Below are positions 16,502-24,502 of a DNA stretch of 30,141 bases, piece after piece. A model generated the notes under the pieces. That model was not told the DNA's origin, searched no databases, and worked only from the letters and a program-made list of their open reading frames with translations. The position numbers and the translations under genes are program-made. Source of the stretch: CAZOWL01 sp964583605 (GTDB taxonomy: Bacteria > Pseudomonadota > Gammaproteobacteria > Chromatiales > Chromatiaceae); contig CAZOWL010000052.1 of NCBI GenBank assembly GCA_964583605.1, positions 1 through 30,141 of the forward strand, in the 5' to 3' direction. Position 1 is the stretch's first letter. Each line of letters starts with the position of its first letter.

Positions 16502-16534
16502 TCGGCGACGCCCGTGCCCGACGCGTCCAAAGCG

Positions 16535-16554
16535 GGACGCCAGGACAGGCGTCC
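16535..16554 (+). terminator. stem-loop after pgm
   Basis: GGACGCC (16535-16541) and GGCGTCC (16548-16554) form a perfect 7-bp stem with a 6-nt loop, 34 nt after the pgm stop. No T-tract follows. Confidence 0.35.
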
Positions 16555-16678
16555 TCGAGCGCAGTACTTCAGCTTTGTTTCTGTGGCACGCACCCCGATG
16601 TTCGGTTCAGAATGGCGTTGATCGACGCTCGGCTCGTTCTGTCGATCCGATCCACCTTGGTTTGAGAATCAGTATCTA

Positions 16679-18604
16679 ATGAAGAGCAAGACCTTAAGCA
16701 TTATTCTGTGGGTGGCCGTCGGCCTCTGGATGCTGATGATATTCAACAGCATGAGCGGCAGCGATCCGACCGAGACCAGAAGCCTCAGTTACAGCAGCTT
16801 CCTCGAGGAGCTTGCTGAGAACAATATTCGCGATGTTACGATCCAGGACCAGAGCATCGTCGGGACCCGCACCGACGGCTCGCGTTTTGAGACCTTTAAC
16901 CCCGGCGACCCGGCCCTGATCAGCGACCTCCTTAACCACGGCGTCACGATCCGCGCCGAGGAGGCCCAGCGCCCCAACCTCCTCTTCCAGATCCTTGCGG
17001 CCTGGCTGCCTTTCCTGGTCCTGATCCTCGTCTGGATCTGGCTGATGCGCCGCGGCTCGGTCGGCGGCGGCGGTAACGGCGGCCTGTTCAGCTTCGGCAA
17101 GAGCCGCGCCCGCCAGCACGCCGAGGGCGAGGTCAAGGTGACCTTCCAGGATGTCGCCGGCGTCGAAGAGGCGAAACAGGAGGTCGCAGAGCTGGTCGAT
17201 TTCCTGCGCAACCCGCAGAAATTCAGCAGTCTCGGCGGCCGAATCCCGCGCGGCGTGCTCATGGTCGGCCCGCCGGGCACCGGTAAGACCCTCCTGGCGA
17301 AAGCCATCGCCGGTGAGGCCCGCGTCCCCTTCTTCAGCATCTCAGGCTCCGATTTCGTCGAGATGTTCGTCGGTGTCGGGGCGTCGCGTGTGCGCGATCT
17401 CTTCGAGCAGGCCAAGAAGAGCCCACCCTGCATCATCTTCATTGATGAGATCGACGCCGTCGGCCGTCGTCGCGGCGCCGGGCTGGGCGGTGGCCACGAT
17501 GAACGAGAGCAGACCCTCAATCAGCTGCTGGTCGAGATGGACGGCTTTGCCGGCAACGAGGGGATCATCGTGATCGCTGCCACGAACCGAGCCGATGTGC
17601 TCGACCCGGCTCTCCTGCGGCCCGGCCGCTTCGATCGGCAGGTCGTCGTGGCGCTGCCGGATCTCGCTGGCCGCGAGGCCATCCTAAAGGTCCATCTTCG
17701 CAAGGTGCCTGTCGCCAAGGATGTCGAGCCGCGTACGATCGCGCGGGGCACGCCGGGCTTCTCCGGGGCCGATCTGGCCAATCTCGTCAACGAGGCCGCG
17801 CTCTTCGCCGCACGCGCCGGCTTGAGCGAGGTCAACATGCGGACGATGGAACAGGCCAAGGACAAGATCATGATGGGGGCCGAGCGCCGTAGCGTCGTGA
17901 TGTCGGACGAGGAGAAGCGACTGACCGCCTACCACGAGTCGGGCCATGCCATCGTCGGGCGCCTGGTGCCCGAGCACGACCCCGTACACAAGGTCAGCAT
18001 CATCCCCCGCGGCCGCGCGCTGGGCATCACGCTCTTCTTACCCGAACGGGACCGCTACAGCCGCACCAAGCGCCAGCTAGAGAGCATGATCTCTAGCCTC
18101 TTTGGTGGTCGCGTCGCCGAGGAGATGATCTTCGGACCGCAGTACGTCACCACAGGGGCATCAAATGACATCGAGCGGGCGACCGAAATCGCCCGCAATA
18201 TGGTGACCCGTTTCGGGCTCTCCGAACGGCTCGGCCCCCTCGCCTATGCCGAAGACGAGGGCGAGGTCTTCCTGGGACATGCTGTGACGCAGCAGAGCAA
18301 GATCTCCGCCCAGACTGCGCGCGAGATCGACAAGGAGATCCGGGCCATCATCGATCGCAACTACCGCCGCACGCTGCAACTTCTGGAGGAGAACAAGGAC
18401 AAGCTCCATACGATGGCCCAGGCGCTGCTGCAATACGAGACCATCTCGCGCGAGCAGATCGATGACATTATGGCGGGGCGACCGATGCGACCGCCGGAGG
18501 ACCAGAATGGCCAGCCGACCCCAACGGTCAGTGAGGGTCCGAGCCCAGACTCGGGCCAACCGCCTGGTCAGCCAGTCGTCGGCGGCCCGGTTGGCGAGCA
18601 TTGA
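16679..18604 (+). CDS. ftsH: ATP-dependent zinc metalloprotease FtsH
   Basis: This 641-residue inner-membrane AAA+ protease degrades damaged membrane proteins and short-lived regulators. Two membrane segments (about 5-23 and 103-123) flank a periplasmic loop. The AAA domain has Walker A GPPGTGKT (about 197-204), Walker B IIFIDEIDA (about 252-260) and ATNRADVLD. The zinc site is HESGH at 419-423, with a third acidic ligand in SNDIERATEIA (about residue 497). The final 45 residues are Pro/Gly-rich and unconserved. In E. coli ftsH follows rlmE; here it follows pgm, so this is not the usual locus and may be a second copy. The Shine-Dalgarno is weak. Confidence 0.97.
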   Translation: MKSKTLSIILWVAVGLWMLMIFNSMSGSDPTETRSLSYSSFLEELAENNIRDVTIQDQSIVGTRTDGSRFETFNPGDPALISDLLNHGVTIRAEEAQRPNLLFQILAAWLPFLVLILVWIWLMRRGSVGGGGNGGLFSFGKSRARQHAEGEVKVTFQDVAGVEEAKQEVAELVDFLRNPQKFSSLGGRIPRGVLMVGPPGTGKTLLAKAIAGEARVPFFSISGSDFVEMFVGVGASRVRDLFEQAKKSPPCIIFIDEIDAVGRRRGAGLGGGHDEREQTLNQLLVEMDGFAGNEGIIVIAATNRADVLDPALLRPGRFDRQVVVALPDLAGREAILKVHLRKVPVAKDVEPRTIARGTPGFSGADLANLVNEAALFAARAGLSEVNMRTMEQAKDKIMMGAERRSVVMSDEEKRLTAYHESGHAIVGRLVPEHDPVHKVSIIPRGRALGITLFLPERDRYSRTKRQLESMISSLFGGRVAEEMIFGPQYVTTGASNDIERATEIARNMVTRFGLSERLGPLAYAEDEGEVFLGHAVTQQSKISAQTAREIDKEIRAIIDRNYRRTLQLLEENKDKLHTMAQALLQYETISREQIDDIMAGRPMRPPEDQNGQPTPTVSEGPSPDSGQPPGQPVVGGPVGEH

Positions 18605-18609
18605 CACAG

Positions 18610-18642
18610 CCGGGAGACGCTGGACCGAACAGTGTCTCCCGG
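18610..18642 (+). terminator. terminator-like stem-loop after ftsH
   Basis: CCGGGAGACGCT (18610-18621) pairs with AGTGTCTCCCGG (18631-18642), 12 bp with one G-U pair and a 9-nt loop, starting 6 nt after the ftsH stop. Position and strength suggest a transcript end; a T-tract is lacking. Confidence 0.55.
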
Positions 18643-18884
18643 TAGCCCTGCGAGACGACAAGTTGGTCGCAGAACTCGAGCGCCCTACCCCATCTTTCTC
18701 CCACGACCGTCGCGCAACCTCCTCTCAGGGGACGCCTCTAGCCTGCGACCGACACCTGTCGATCGCTGTGGCGTCACTCCGATCCTACCCCCGCCCCGAG
18801 ATCTCGCGTGCCGCACTTCCTGGTGCTGGACCGGCGCAGACAGGCCTAGACCATCACCGAAACCCTGCATAGCACCGCAAGTTC

Positions 18885-18942
18885 TCGCCCTTGAGGGCGA
18901 CACTTCGGAGGCCTGACCTGGCAGTGTCGCCCTCAAGGGCGA
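18885..18942. repeat. 20-bp perfect inverted repeat made of two palindromic units
   Basis: The arms at 18885-18904 and 18923-18942 are exact reverse complements over 20 bp, with an 18-nt spacer. Each arm itself contains a near-perfect palindrome, TCGCCCT-tg-AGGGCGA. This head-to-head arrangement resembles REP/BIME-type intergenic elements; a transcribed copy would fold into a cruciform-like hairpin. The family is not known to me. Confidence 0.85.
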
Positions 18943-18998
18943 CCCCAAGCATCGGTTCAAGAACGGTCGGGGAATCTCTCCATTGCTGTACTAGCCCC

Positions 18999-19034
18999 CG
19001 ACATTCCGGCCGACATTCCGGCCGACATCAGGGC
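18999..19034. repeat. 12-bp tandem repeat, about three copies
   Basis: The unit CGACATTCCGGC is exact at 18999-19010 and 19011-19022; a third, diverged copy is at 19023-19034. It could be a small minisatellite or a set of regulator half-sites. Confidence 0.75.
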
Positions 19035-19257
19035 CGAGCCATCGTCGCACGAGGGCCAGAGGACCCTCGCGCTCGCTGCATCCCCTCCTGTTCCGACCCC
19101 GCTGAGGACTCACCTGCGGACATCGTGTCCGCACTGACGCTGCTGAGCGTGAGCTCAATCACGCTCGGTTCGACGAGCACTCCACAGAACGTTGAGGTCC
19201 CGCCAGGCGGGTTACAAAAAGATGAACCATTACCCTCTTCCATTAAGAAAATTCCCT

Positions 19258-19284
19258 TAAAAGGTTGCCGTCGTAGGTCGACAA
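19258..19284 (+). promoter_or_regulatory. candidate sigma28 (FliA) promoter for the che operon
   Basis: TAAAAGGT (19258-19265), an 11-nt spacer and GTCGACAA (19277-19284) match the sigma28 consensus TAAAGTTT-N11-GCCGATAA at 5 of 8 and 6 of 8 with exact spacing. It would leave a leader of about 250 nt before the receptor gene. Confidence 0.3.
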
Positions 19285-19544
19285 CCGTCACGAAGCCTTT
19301 GAGCACGCCGCAGCAAAAGGGCCCGTATCCGATTGTCTTCGAGGATTCGCAGTGCGATCGCCTGCGCGCCCGAGCATGGAATTCAGTGATGCGATTGAGC
19401 GAGACGTGTATCACGAAGCCACCCTGGCGAACGGCTGATCGCTCATTCATTCGGCCCTGATCGGCACCCCCGACAGGATTTCTTTAATCCTCGATGCGCA
19501 GCGATCCGCCCTCTTAGCTCGCATGCCGCAAAGGAGATGATAAA

Positions 19545-21536
19545 TTGTTCAAGAACATGAGCTTGTCACTAAAGATCGGCACCGGTTTCGGGGCGGTCCT
19601 TCTGCTCCTGACGGTCGTCGCCGTGGTCGCTTGGCAGGGCCTCAACGGGGTCAATGACGGCTTCGTCACCTATCGCGGGCTGGCGCGCCACACGAACCTC
19701 GCCGGGCGCCTGCAAGCAAACATGCTGATGGTGCGGATTAACGTGAAGGATTTCATTCAGACCAATAGCGATAAGGATATCGAGGAGTTCAAGAGCTACC
19801 ACGCGAAGATGCGAGAGTTCTTGGCAGAAGCCGAGAAGGAGATCACCGATCCTGAGCACGCCGAGCTCCTGCGAGAGTACGCCGAGAACGTCGCCACCTA
19901 CGACAAGGCGTTCGACAAGGTCGTCGCGCTGATCCGCGAGCGCGATCGTCTCGTCAATGGTGTGCTCGTCGTCGTCGGCCCGAAGATGGAGAAGAACCTG
20001 ACCTCCATCATGGCCTCGGCCAAACAGGATGACGATGCCGAGGCCGCTTTCGAGGCCGGCATCGCGCTACGCCATATGCTGCTCGGACGCCTTTACGCTC
20101 AGAGGTACCTCGATACCAATTCGGAGTCGGACAGGGAGCGTACGGAGCAAGAGCTCGCCAAGCTCCACGAAGGCACCGAGGGCCTGAAGCGGATCCTACA
20201 GAATCCCGAGCGCCGCGCGCTCAACGAGCAGGTCGCCGGGATGGCCAACGAATACCTGACGGCCTTCAGAGGCGTCGTTCAAGCCATCGAGCACCGCAAC
20301 GAGCTCATCACCGGGACATTGGACGCCCTCGGCCCCGTTATGGCCCGGGCCATCGATGACCTGACGCTGTCGATCAAGGCGGACCAGGACGATCTCGGAC
20401 CCAGGGTCCAGGCGCAGAGCGAGCGCGCAACCACGACGGTCATGGTCGTCGCCATCATCGCCATCCTGATCGGCATCGCTGCGGCCTTCGTGATCACCCG
20501 CATGATCATAGGTCCGGTGCAGAAGGTCGTGCGGTTCGTCGATGTGTTGGCCAATGGCGACTTCACCGCCAAGCTCGACACCGACCATCAAGACGAGCTC
20601 GGCAAGATGTCTCAGGCCCTCGGGCGGACAGCCGGCGGGCTCGGCGACATGATCAAGGACATCATCATCGGCGTAAACACGCTGTCATCGTCCTCGACCG
20701 AGCTCTCCGCGATCGCCACTCAGCTCTCCGCCAACTCCGAAGACGCCTCGGCCCGCTCCTCCGGTGTGGCGTCTGCGACCGAGCAGATGAGCACCAACAT
20801 GCGCTCGGTGTCGGCTGCAATGGAGCAATCCTCGAGCAACGTTGGGATGGTGGCGACCGCGACCGACCAGATGTCGGCGACGGTCAACGAGATCGCCCAG
20901 AACGCGGCCAAGGCCAAGGACATCTCCGAGAGGGCAGTGGAACAGTCCCAGGCAACCTCGAAGAAGGTCAACGCGCTTGGCCAGGCCGCCAACAAGATCG
21001 GCAAGGTCACCGAGGCCATCACCGACATCTCCGAGCAGACCAACCTCCTCGCCCTCAATGCGACGATCGAGGCAGCACGGGCCGGTGAAGCCGGCAAAGG
21101 CTTCGCCGTCGTCGCGAACGAGATCAAGGAGCTGGCGCGGCAGACCGCCGAGGCGACGGTCGACATCCGCAACCAGATCGATGAGATGCAGCAGACGACG
21201 GGCGGCACCATCACAGATATCGAGAAGATCGGCGAGGTGATCAACGAGATCAACAGCGTCATCACGACGATCGCCGCTGCCGTCGAAGAGCAGTCGACCG
21301 CGACGAAGGAGATCGCCGAGAACGTCGCGCAGACCTCGGCAGGGATTGCCGAGGTCAACGAGAACGTAGCCCAAAGCTCGTCGGCGATCGCCGAAATCAC
21401 CAAGGATGTCGGCGAGATCAGTCGCACCGCCAACGAGGTCAGCTCCAGCAGCCACAACGTCAAGGAGAGCGCCACGGAGCTATCCAGACTGGCCGAGCAG
21501 CTCGATACACTCGTCAAGCGCTTCAAGGTGGCCTGA
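19545..21536 (+). CDS. methyl-accepting chemotaxis protein with HBM-type sensor domain
   Basis: This 663-residue receptor feeds the kinase encoded next. It has TM1 (about 10-30), a large all-helical periplasmic domain (about 45-290) of the size and composition of helical bimodular (HBM) domains, and TM2 (about 297-322). HAMP (about 323-375) and a long coiled-coil signalling domain follow, with the hairpin tip SEQTNLLALNATIEAARAGE (about 496-515). It ends LDTLVKRFKVA without a CheR-docking pentapeptide. The start is a TTG: AAGGAG lies 8 nt upstream, whereas the next ATG (19557) is 20 nt from it, and MFKNM is typical of receptors. The ligand is unknown; HBM relatives sense organic acids. Confidence 0.92.
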   Translation: MFKNMSLSLKIGTGFGAVLLLLTVVAVVAWQGLNGVNDGFVTYRGLARHTNLAGRLQANMLMVRINVKDFIQTNSDKDIEEFKSYHAKMREFLAEAEKEITDPEHAELLREYAENVATYDKAFDKVVALIRERDRLVNGVLVVVGPKMEKNLTSIMASAKQDDDAEAAFEAGIALRHMLLGRLYAQRYLDTNSESDRERTEQELAKLHEGTEGLKRILQNPERRALNEQVAGMANEYLTAFRGVVQAIEHRNELITGTLDALGPVMARAIDDLTLSIKADQDDLGPRVQAQSERATTTVMVVAIIAILIGIAAAFVITRMIIGPVQKVVRFVDVLANGDFTAKLDTDHQDELGKMSQALGRTAGGLGDMIKDIIIGVNTLSSSSTELSAIATQLSANSEDASARSSGVASATEQMSTNMRSVSAAMEQSSSNVGMVATATDQMSATVNEIAQNAAKAKDISERAVEQSQATSKKVNALGQAANKIGKVTEAITDISEQTNLLALNATIEAARAGEAGKGFAVVANEIKELARQTAEATVDIRNQIDEMQQTTGGTITDIEKIGEVINEINSVITTIAAAVEEQSTATKEIAENVAQTSAGIAEVNENVAQSSSAIAEITKDVGEISRTANEVSSSSHNVKESATELSRLAEQLDTLVKRFKVA

Positions 21537-21554
21537 GGTAGGCGCGGCGTATGC

Positions 21555-21596
21555 CGCCGTGCAGACCGGCCCATGCTCGGGTCGGCCTGCACGGCG
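21555..21596 (+). terminator. long stem-loop between receptor and cheA genes
   Basis: CGCCGTGCAG (21555-21564) pairs with CTGCACGGCG (21587-21596). After one A-C mismatch the stem continues CCGGCCC/GGGTCGG, about 17 paired bases around a 6-nt loop. No T-tract follows. It probably protects the receptor mRNA end or attenuates read-through, giving more receptor than kinase. Confidence 0.5.
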
Positions 21597-21656
21597 ACGA
21601 TCGCCCGGGACACGCCGCCACCGCCACAATAAAACTATGATGAATCGGAGCTACTG

Positions 21657-24461
21657 ATGAGCATTGAAATCGACGAGATCATGGAAGCCTTCGTTGGCGA
21701 GTCGAAGGAGCACCTCGCGGACATCGAGGCCGACCTGCTCGCGATCGAAGAGGCCGGCGCCAATGTCGATGACGACCTGGTCAACAAGGTCTACCGCGCG
21801 GCCCATTCCATCAAGGGCGGGGCCGGGTTCTTTGGATTGAACAGCATCCAGACGTTGACGCACGAGATGGAGAACGTCCTGGGCCGGATCCGCGCGCACG
21901 AGCTCGTCCCAACGCCCGAGATCGTCAATATCCTGCTCAACGCGGCCGACACACTGAGCGCCATGATCTCCGATGTCGCGGGCAGCAATGACGTCGATGT
22001 CAGCGATCACATCGCGGCGCTTGCCGGCATCCTCGAGGCGGAGCCGGAAGATGCGGCTTCAGGGCCCGCCCCGAGCGCGCATGCCGGCGTCGACGAGCCG
22101 CCCGAGGCGCCGGAGCCCGCCCACGCGCCGGACGTGACCGCCTCGGCCACGCTGGACGCCGAGCCACCCGAGCCGCCCGCTAGCCCCGCAGCCCCCGCGA
22201 ATACAGGCACCGGTCGTGCGCCCGCAAGGACCACTGCGACAGGCGCGGAAGCGAGCCTGCGGATCGGCGTACCCCTGCTGGATTCCCTGATGAACCTCGC
22301 CGGGGAGCTCGTGCTCGGCCGCAACCAGCTGCTCCAAGCCCTCTCCTCGGGAGATCAGAACCTGAGCGCCATCGCCGGCCAGCGGATCGACCTGATCACT
22401 TCCGAGCTGCAAGAGGCCATCATGCTGACGCGAATGCAGCCGATCGGCATCGTCTTCAACAAGTTCCCGCGCGTGGTGCGCGACCTCGCGCAGCAACTGG
22501 GGAAAAAGATCGATCTAATCGTCGAGGGCAAGTCCGTCGAGCTCGACAAGACCATCATCGAGGCCATCAATGACCCGCTGACCCATCTGATCCGCAACGC
22601 CGTCGACCACGGCATCGAGCTCCCGGAGGTCCGCCGCCAGGCGGGTAAGCCGGAGACGGGGCGGGTGATCCTCAAGGCCTTCCACGCGGCGGGGCAGGTC
22701 AACATCGAGGTGAGCGACGACGGCAAGGGCCTGGACGGTGACAAACTGGCCGCGAAGGCCTTGGAGAAGCGACTCGTCACCGAGGAGCAGGTGCGCTCGA
22801 TGTCGCCGCGGGAGAAGGTCAACTTGATCTTCCTTCCGGGCTTCTCGACCGCCGAGCGGGTCTCGAACGTCTCCGGACGTGGCGTCGGCATGGACGTCGT
22901 GAAGACCAACCTCGAGAAGCTCGGCGGGCAGACCCTGATCGAGTCCTCTCCCGGCCTCGGCTCGACCATTCGGATCAAGCTGCCGCTGACGCTAGCCATC
23001 ATACCGAGTCAGATCGTCATCACCGAGGACGAGCGCTACGCGATCCCGCAGGTCAACCTCGTCGAGCTGCTGCGCGTGCCCGCGGCGCAGGTCAGAGACC
23101 GCGTCGAGAAGGTCGGGAACGCGGAGGTGATTCGCCTGCGCGGAAGCCTCTTGCCGCTGGTGCGTCTGGCCGACGTCATCGGCATTCAAAGGACCTATCA
23201 AGACGAGGACGGCGAGCGGCACCGCGATCGACGCCAGAACATCGCCGATCGGCGCTCGCGCCAAAGCCCCGGCACCGAGGAGTCACGACCCGCGGGGCGG
23301 CCCGAGGACCAGGCTGTGGAGGGGACGCCCAGGTACCTGGGCGATCGCCGCTACCGCGCCGCCAGTGCCCTCAATATCGCGGTCGTCTCCTCGGGCGTCC
23401 TCAAGTACGGTCTGATCGTCGACCAGCTGCTCGATTCGGAGGAGATCGTGGTCAAGCCGCTGGGACGCCATCTCAAGCACTGCAAGGGATACGCCGGGGC
23501 CACCATCATGGGGGATGGCCGCGTGGCGCTGATACTGGATGTCGGCAACCTGGCCGTCATGGCGGGGCTGACGAGCGTCGACGGCAGCGATCGCGCGGTG
23601 GAGGCGGCGCGGGAATCGGCCGCGAAGGCCGGGACCGAGCGGCAGGCCCTGTTGCTCTTCCGCGGTGCCGAGGACGAGCACTTCGCCGTGCCGCTCAGTC
23701 AGGTCGAACGGATCGAGAAGATCCGTAGCCATGATATCGAGACGATCGGCGACCGACGGGTCATCAAGTACCGCGGTGGGAGTCTGCCGCTATTCACCGT
23801 GAGCGAGGTGGCCGGCGTCAAGCCGATCCCGGAGAACGCCGAGCATCTGGTCCTGGTCTTCCGCCTCGCTCAACGAGAGATCGGACTCCTGGCAGCCGGC
23901 CCCGTCGATGCGATCCAAGTGGCCGCAGAGGTCGATACCGAGACCCTCCGCCAGCCCGGGATACTGGGCTCGGCGATCGTCAAGGACACAACAACGCTCT
24001 GGGTGGACATCTACGAGCTCGTCAAGACCATAAAGCCTCAATGGTTTGATGTCGTCAAGGGGCCAGCGAGCGCCACCGACAAGGCGCCGACCATCCTCTA
24101 CGCCGAAGACTCGAAGTTCTTTCGCGATCAGGTCACGCGCTTCATGGAAGAGAGCGGTTACACGGTGATCGCCAGGGCGGACGGAGCACAGGCCTGGCAG
24201 GTACTCGAGGAGCGGCCCGAGCAGATCGATCTGCTGGTCACCGATATCGAGATGCCCAATCTCAACGGCTTCGAGCTCGCCGAGCGCGTCAAGCTGGATC
24301 CACGACTCACGGGTCTTCCAGTCGTCGCCCTCACCACGCTGGCCGAAGACGCCGATATCGCACGCGGTAAAGCCGTCGGCATCGCCGACTATCAGATCAA
24401 GCTCGACCGCGAAAAGCTCATCACGACCATCGATGGGCTGCTCCAGCGCTCAGCCGCCTAG
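21657..24461 (+). CDS. cheA: hybrid chemotaxis histidine kinase CheA (HPt-kinase-CheW-CheW-receiver)
   Basis: This 934-residue cytoplasmic kinase has an HPt domain with His50 in AAHSIKGGAG. A Pro/Ala-rich linker (about 128-200) stands where a P2 domain would be. Dimerisation helices are at about 205-270. The ATPase has N-box HLIRNAVDHG (310-319), DDGKGLD (354-360) and GRGVGMD (407-413). CheW module 1 (about 445-635) contains a hydrophilic Arg/Glu-rich insertion at about 512-570. CheW module 2 spans about 660-795. The receiver (811-930) has Glu817/Asp818, phosphoacceptor Asp863, Thr893 and Lys915. Fusion with a second CheW and a receiver is atypical of the E. coli type. The ATG at 21657 starts a normal HPt. 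cheW follows by 41 nt. Confidence 0.95.
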   Translation: MSIEIDEIMEAFVGESKEHLADIEADLLAIEEAGANVDDDLVNKVYRAAHSIKGGAGFFGLNSIQTLTHEMENVLGRIRAHELVPTPEIVNILLNAADTLSAMISDVAGSNDVDVSDHIAALAGILEAEPEDAASGPAPSAHAGVDEPPEAPEPAHAPDVTASATLDAEPPEPPASPAAPANTGTGRAPARTTATGAEASLRIGVPLLDSLMNLAGELVLGRNQLLQALSSGDQNLSAIAGQRIDLITSELQEAIMLTRMQPIGIVFNKFPRVVRDLAQQLGKKIDLIVEGKSVELDKTIIEAINDPLTHLIRNAVDHGIELPEVRRQAGKPETGRVILKAFHAAGQVNIEVSDDGKGLDGDKLAAKALEKRLVTEEQVRSMSPREKVNLIFLPGFSTAERVSNVSGRGVGMDVVKTNLEKLGGQTLIESSPGLGSTIRIKLPLTLAIIPSQIVITEDERYAIPQVNLVELLRVPAAQVRDRVEKVGNAEVIRLRGSLLPLVRLADVIGIQRTYQDEDGERHRDRRQNIADRRSRQSPGTEESRPAGRPEDQAVEGTPRYLGDRRYRAASALNIAVVSSGVLKYGLIVDQLLDSEEIVVKPLGRHLKHCKGYAGATIMGDGRVALILDVGNLAVMAGLTSVDGSDRAVEAARESAAKAGTERQALLLFRGAEDEHFAVPLSQVERIEKIRSHDIETIGDRRVIKYRGGSLPLFTVSEVAGVKPIPENAEHLVLVFRLAQREIGLLAAGPVDAIQVAAEVDTETLRQPGILGSAIVKDTTTLWVDIYELVKTIKPQWFDVVKGPASATDKAPTILYAEDSKFFRDQVTRFMEESGYTVIARADGAQAWQVLEERPEQIDLLVTDIEMPNLNGFELAERVKLDPRLTGLPVVALTTLAEDADIARGKAVGIADYQIKLDREKLITTIDGLLQRSAA

Positions 24462-24502
24462 CGGCATGCGAGCAGATGATTTCACCTCGAAGGGCGGAAA
24501 CG

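Larger units (their letters stand above)
18605..19544. other. gene-poor interval with repeats (940 bp) before the che operon
   Basis: It holds a strong stem-loop just after ftsH (18610-18642), a pair of inverted palindromes (18885-18942), a 12-bp tandem repeat (18999-19034), a locally AT-rich stretch (about 19205-19270) and a candidate sigma28 promoter (19258-19284). Open frames here (for example 18891-19460 plus, 19028-19450 minus) have no recognisable domain and no good ribosome-binding site. A decayed gene or mobile-element remnant is possible but not shown. Confidence 0.6.

Noticed and set aside
18999..19034. A CRISPR array
   Set aside because: The 12-bp units abut directly with no spacers and there are no cas genes nearby.
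19028..19450. 140-codon minus-strand open frame in the same interval
   Set aside because: There is no domain, no convincing start signal, and it overlaps the candidate promoter. It is kept only as a possibility in the finding on the interval.
18891..19460. 189-codon plus-strand open frame in the repeat region
   Set aside because: It starts inside the inverted repeat, has no ribosome-binding site, and a Ser/Pro/Arg-rich composition typical of non-coding GC-rich DNA.
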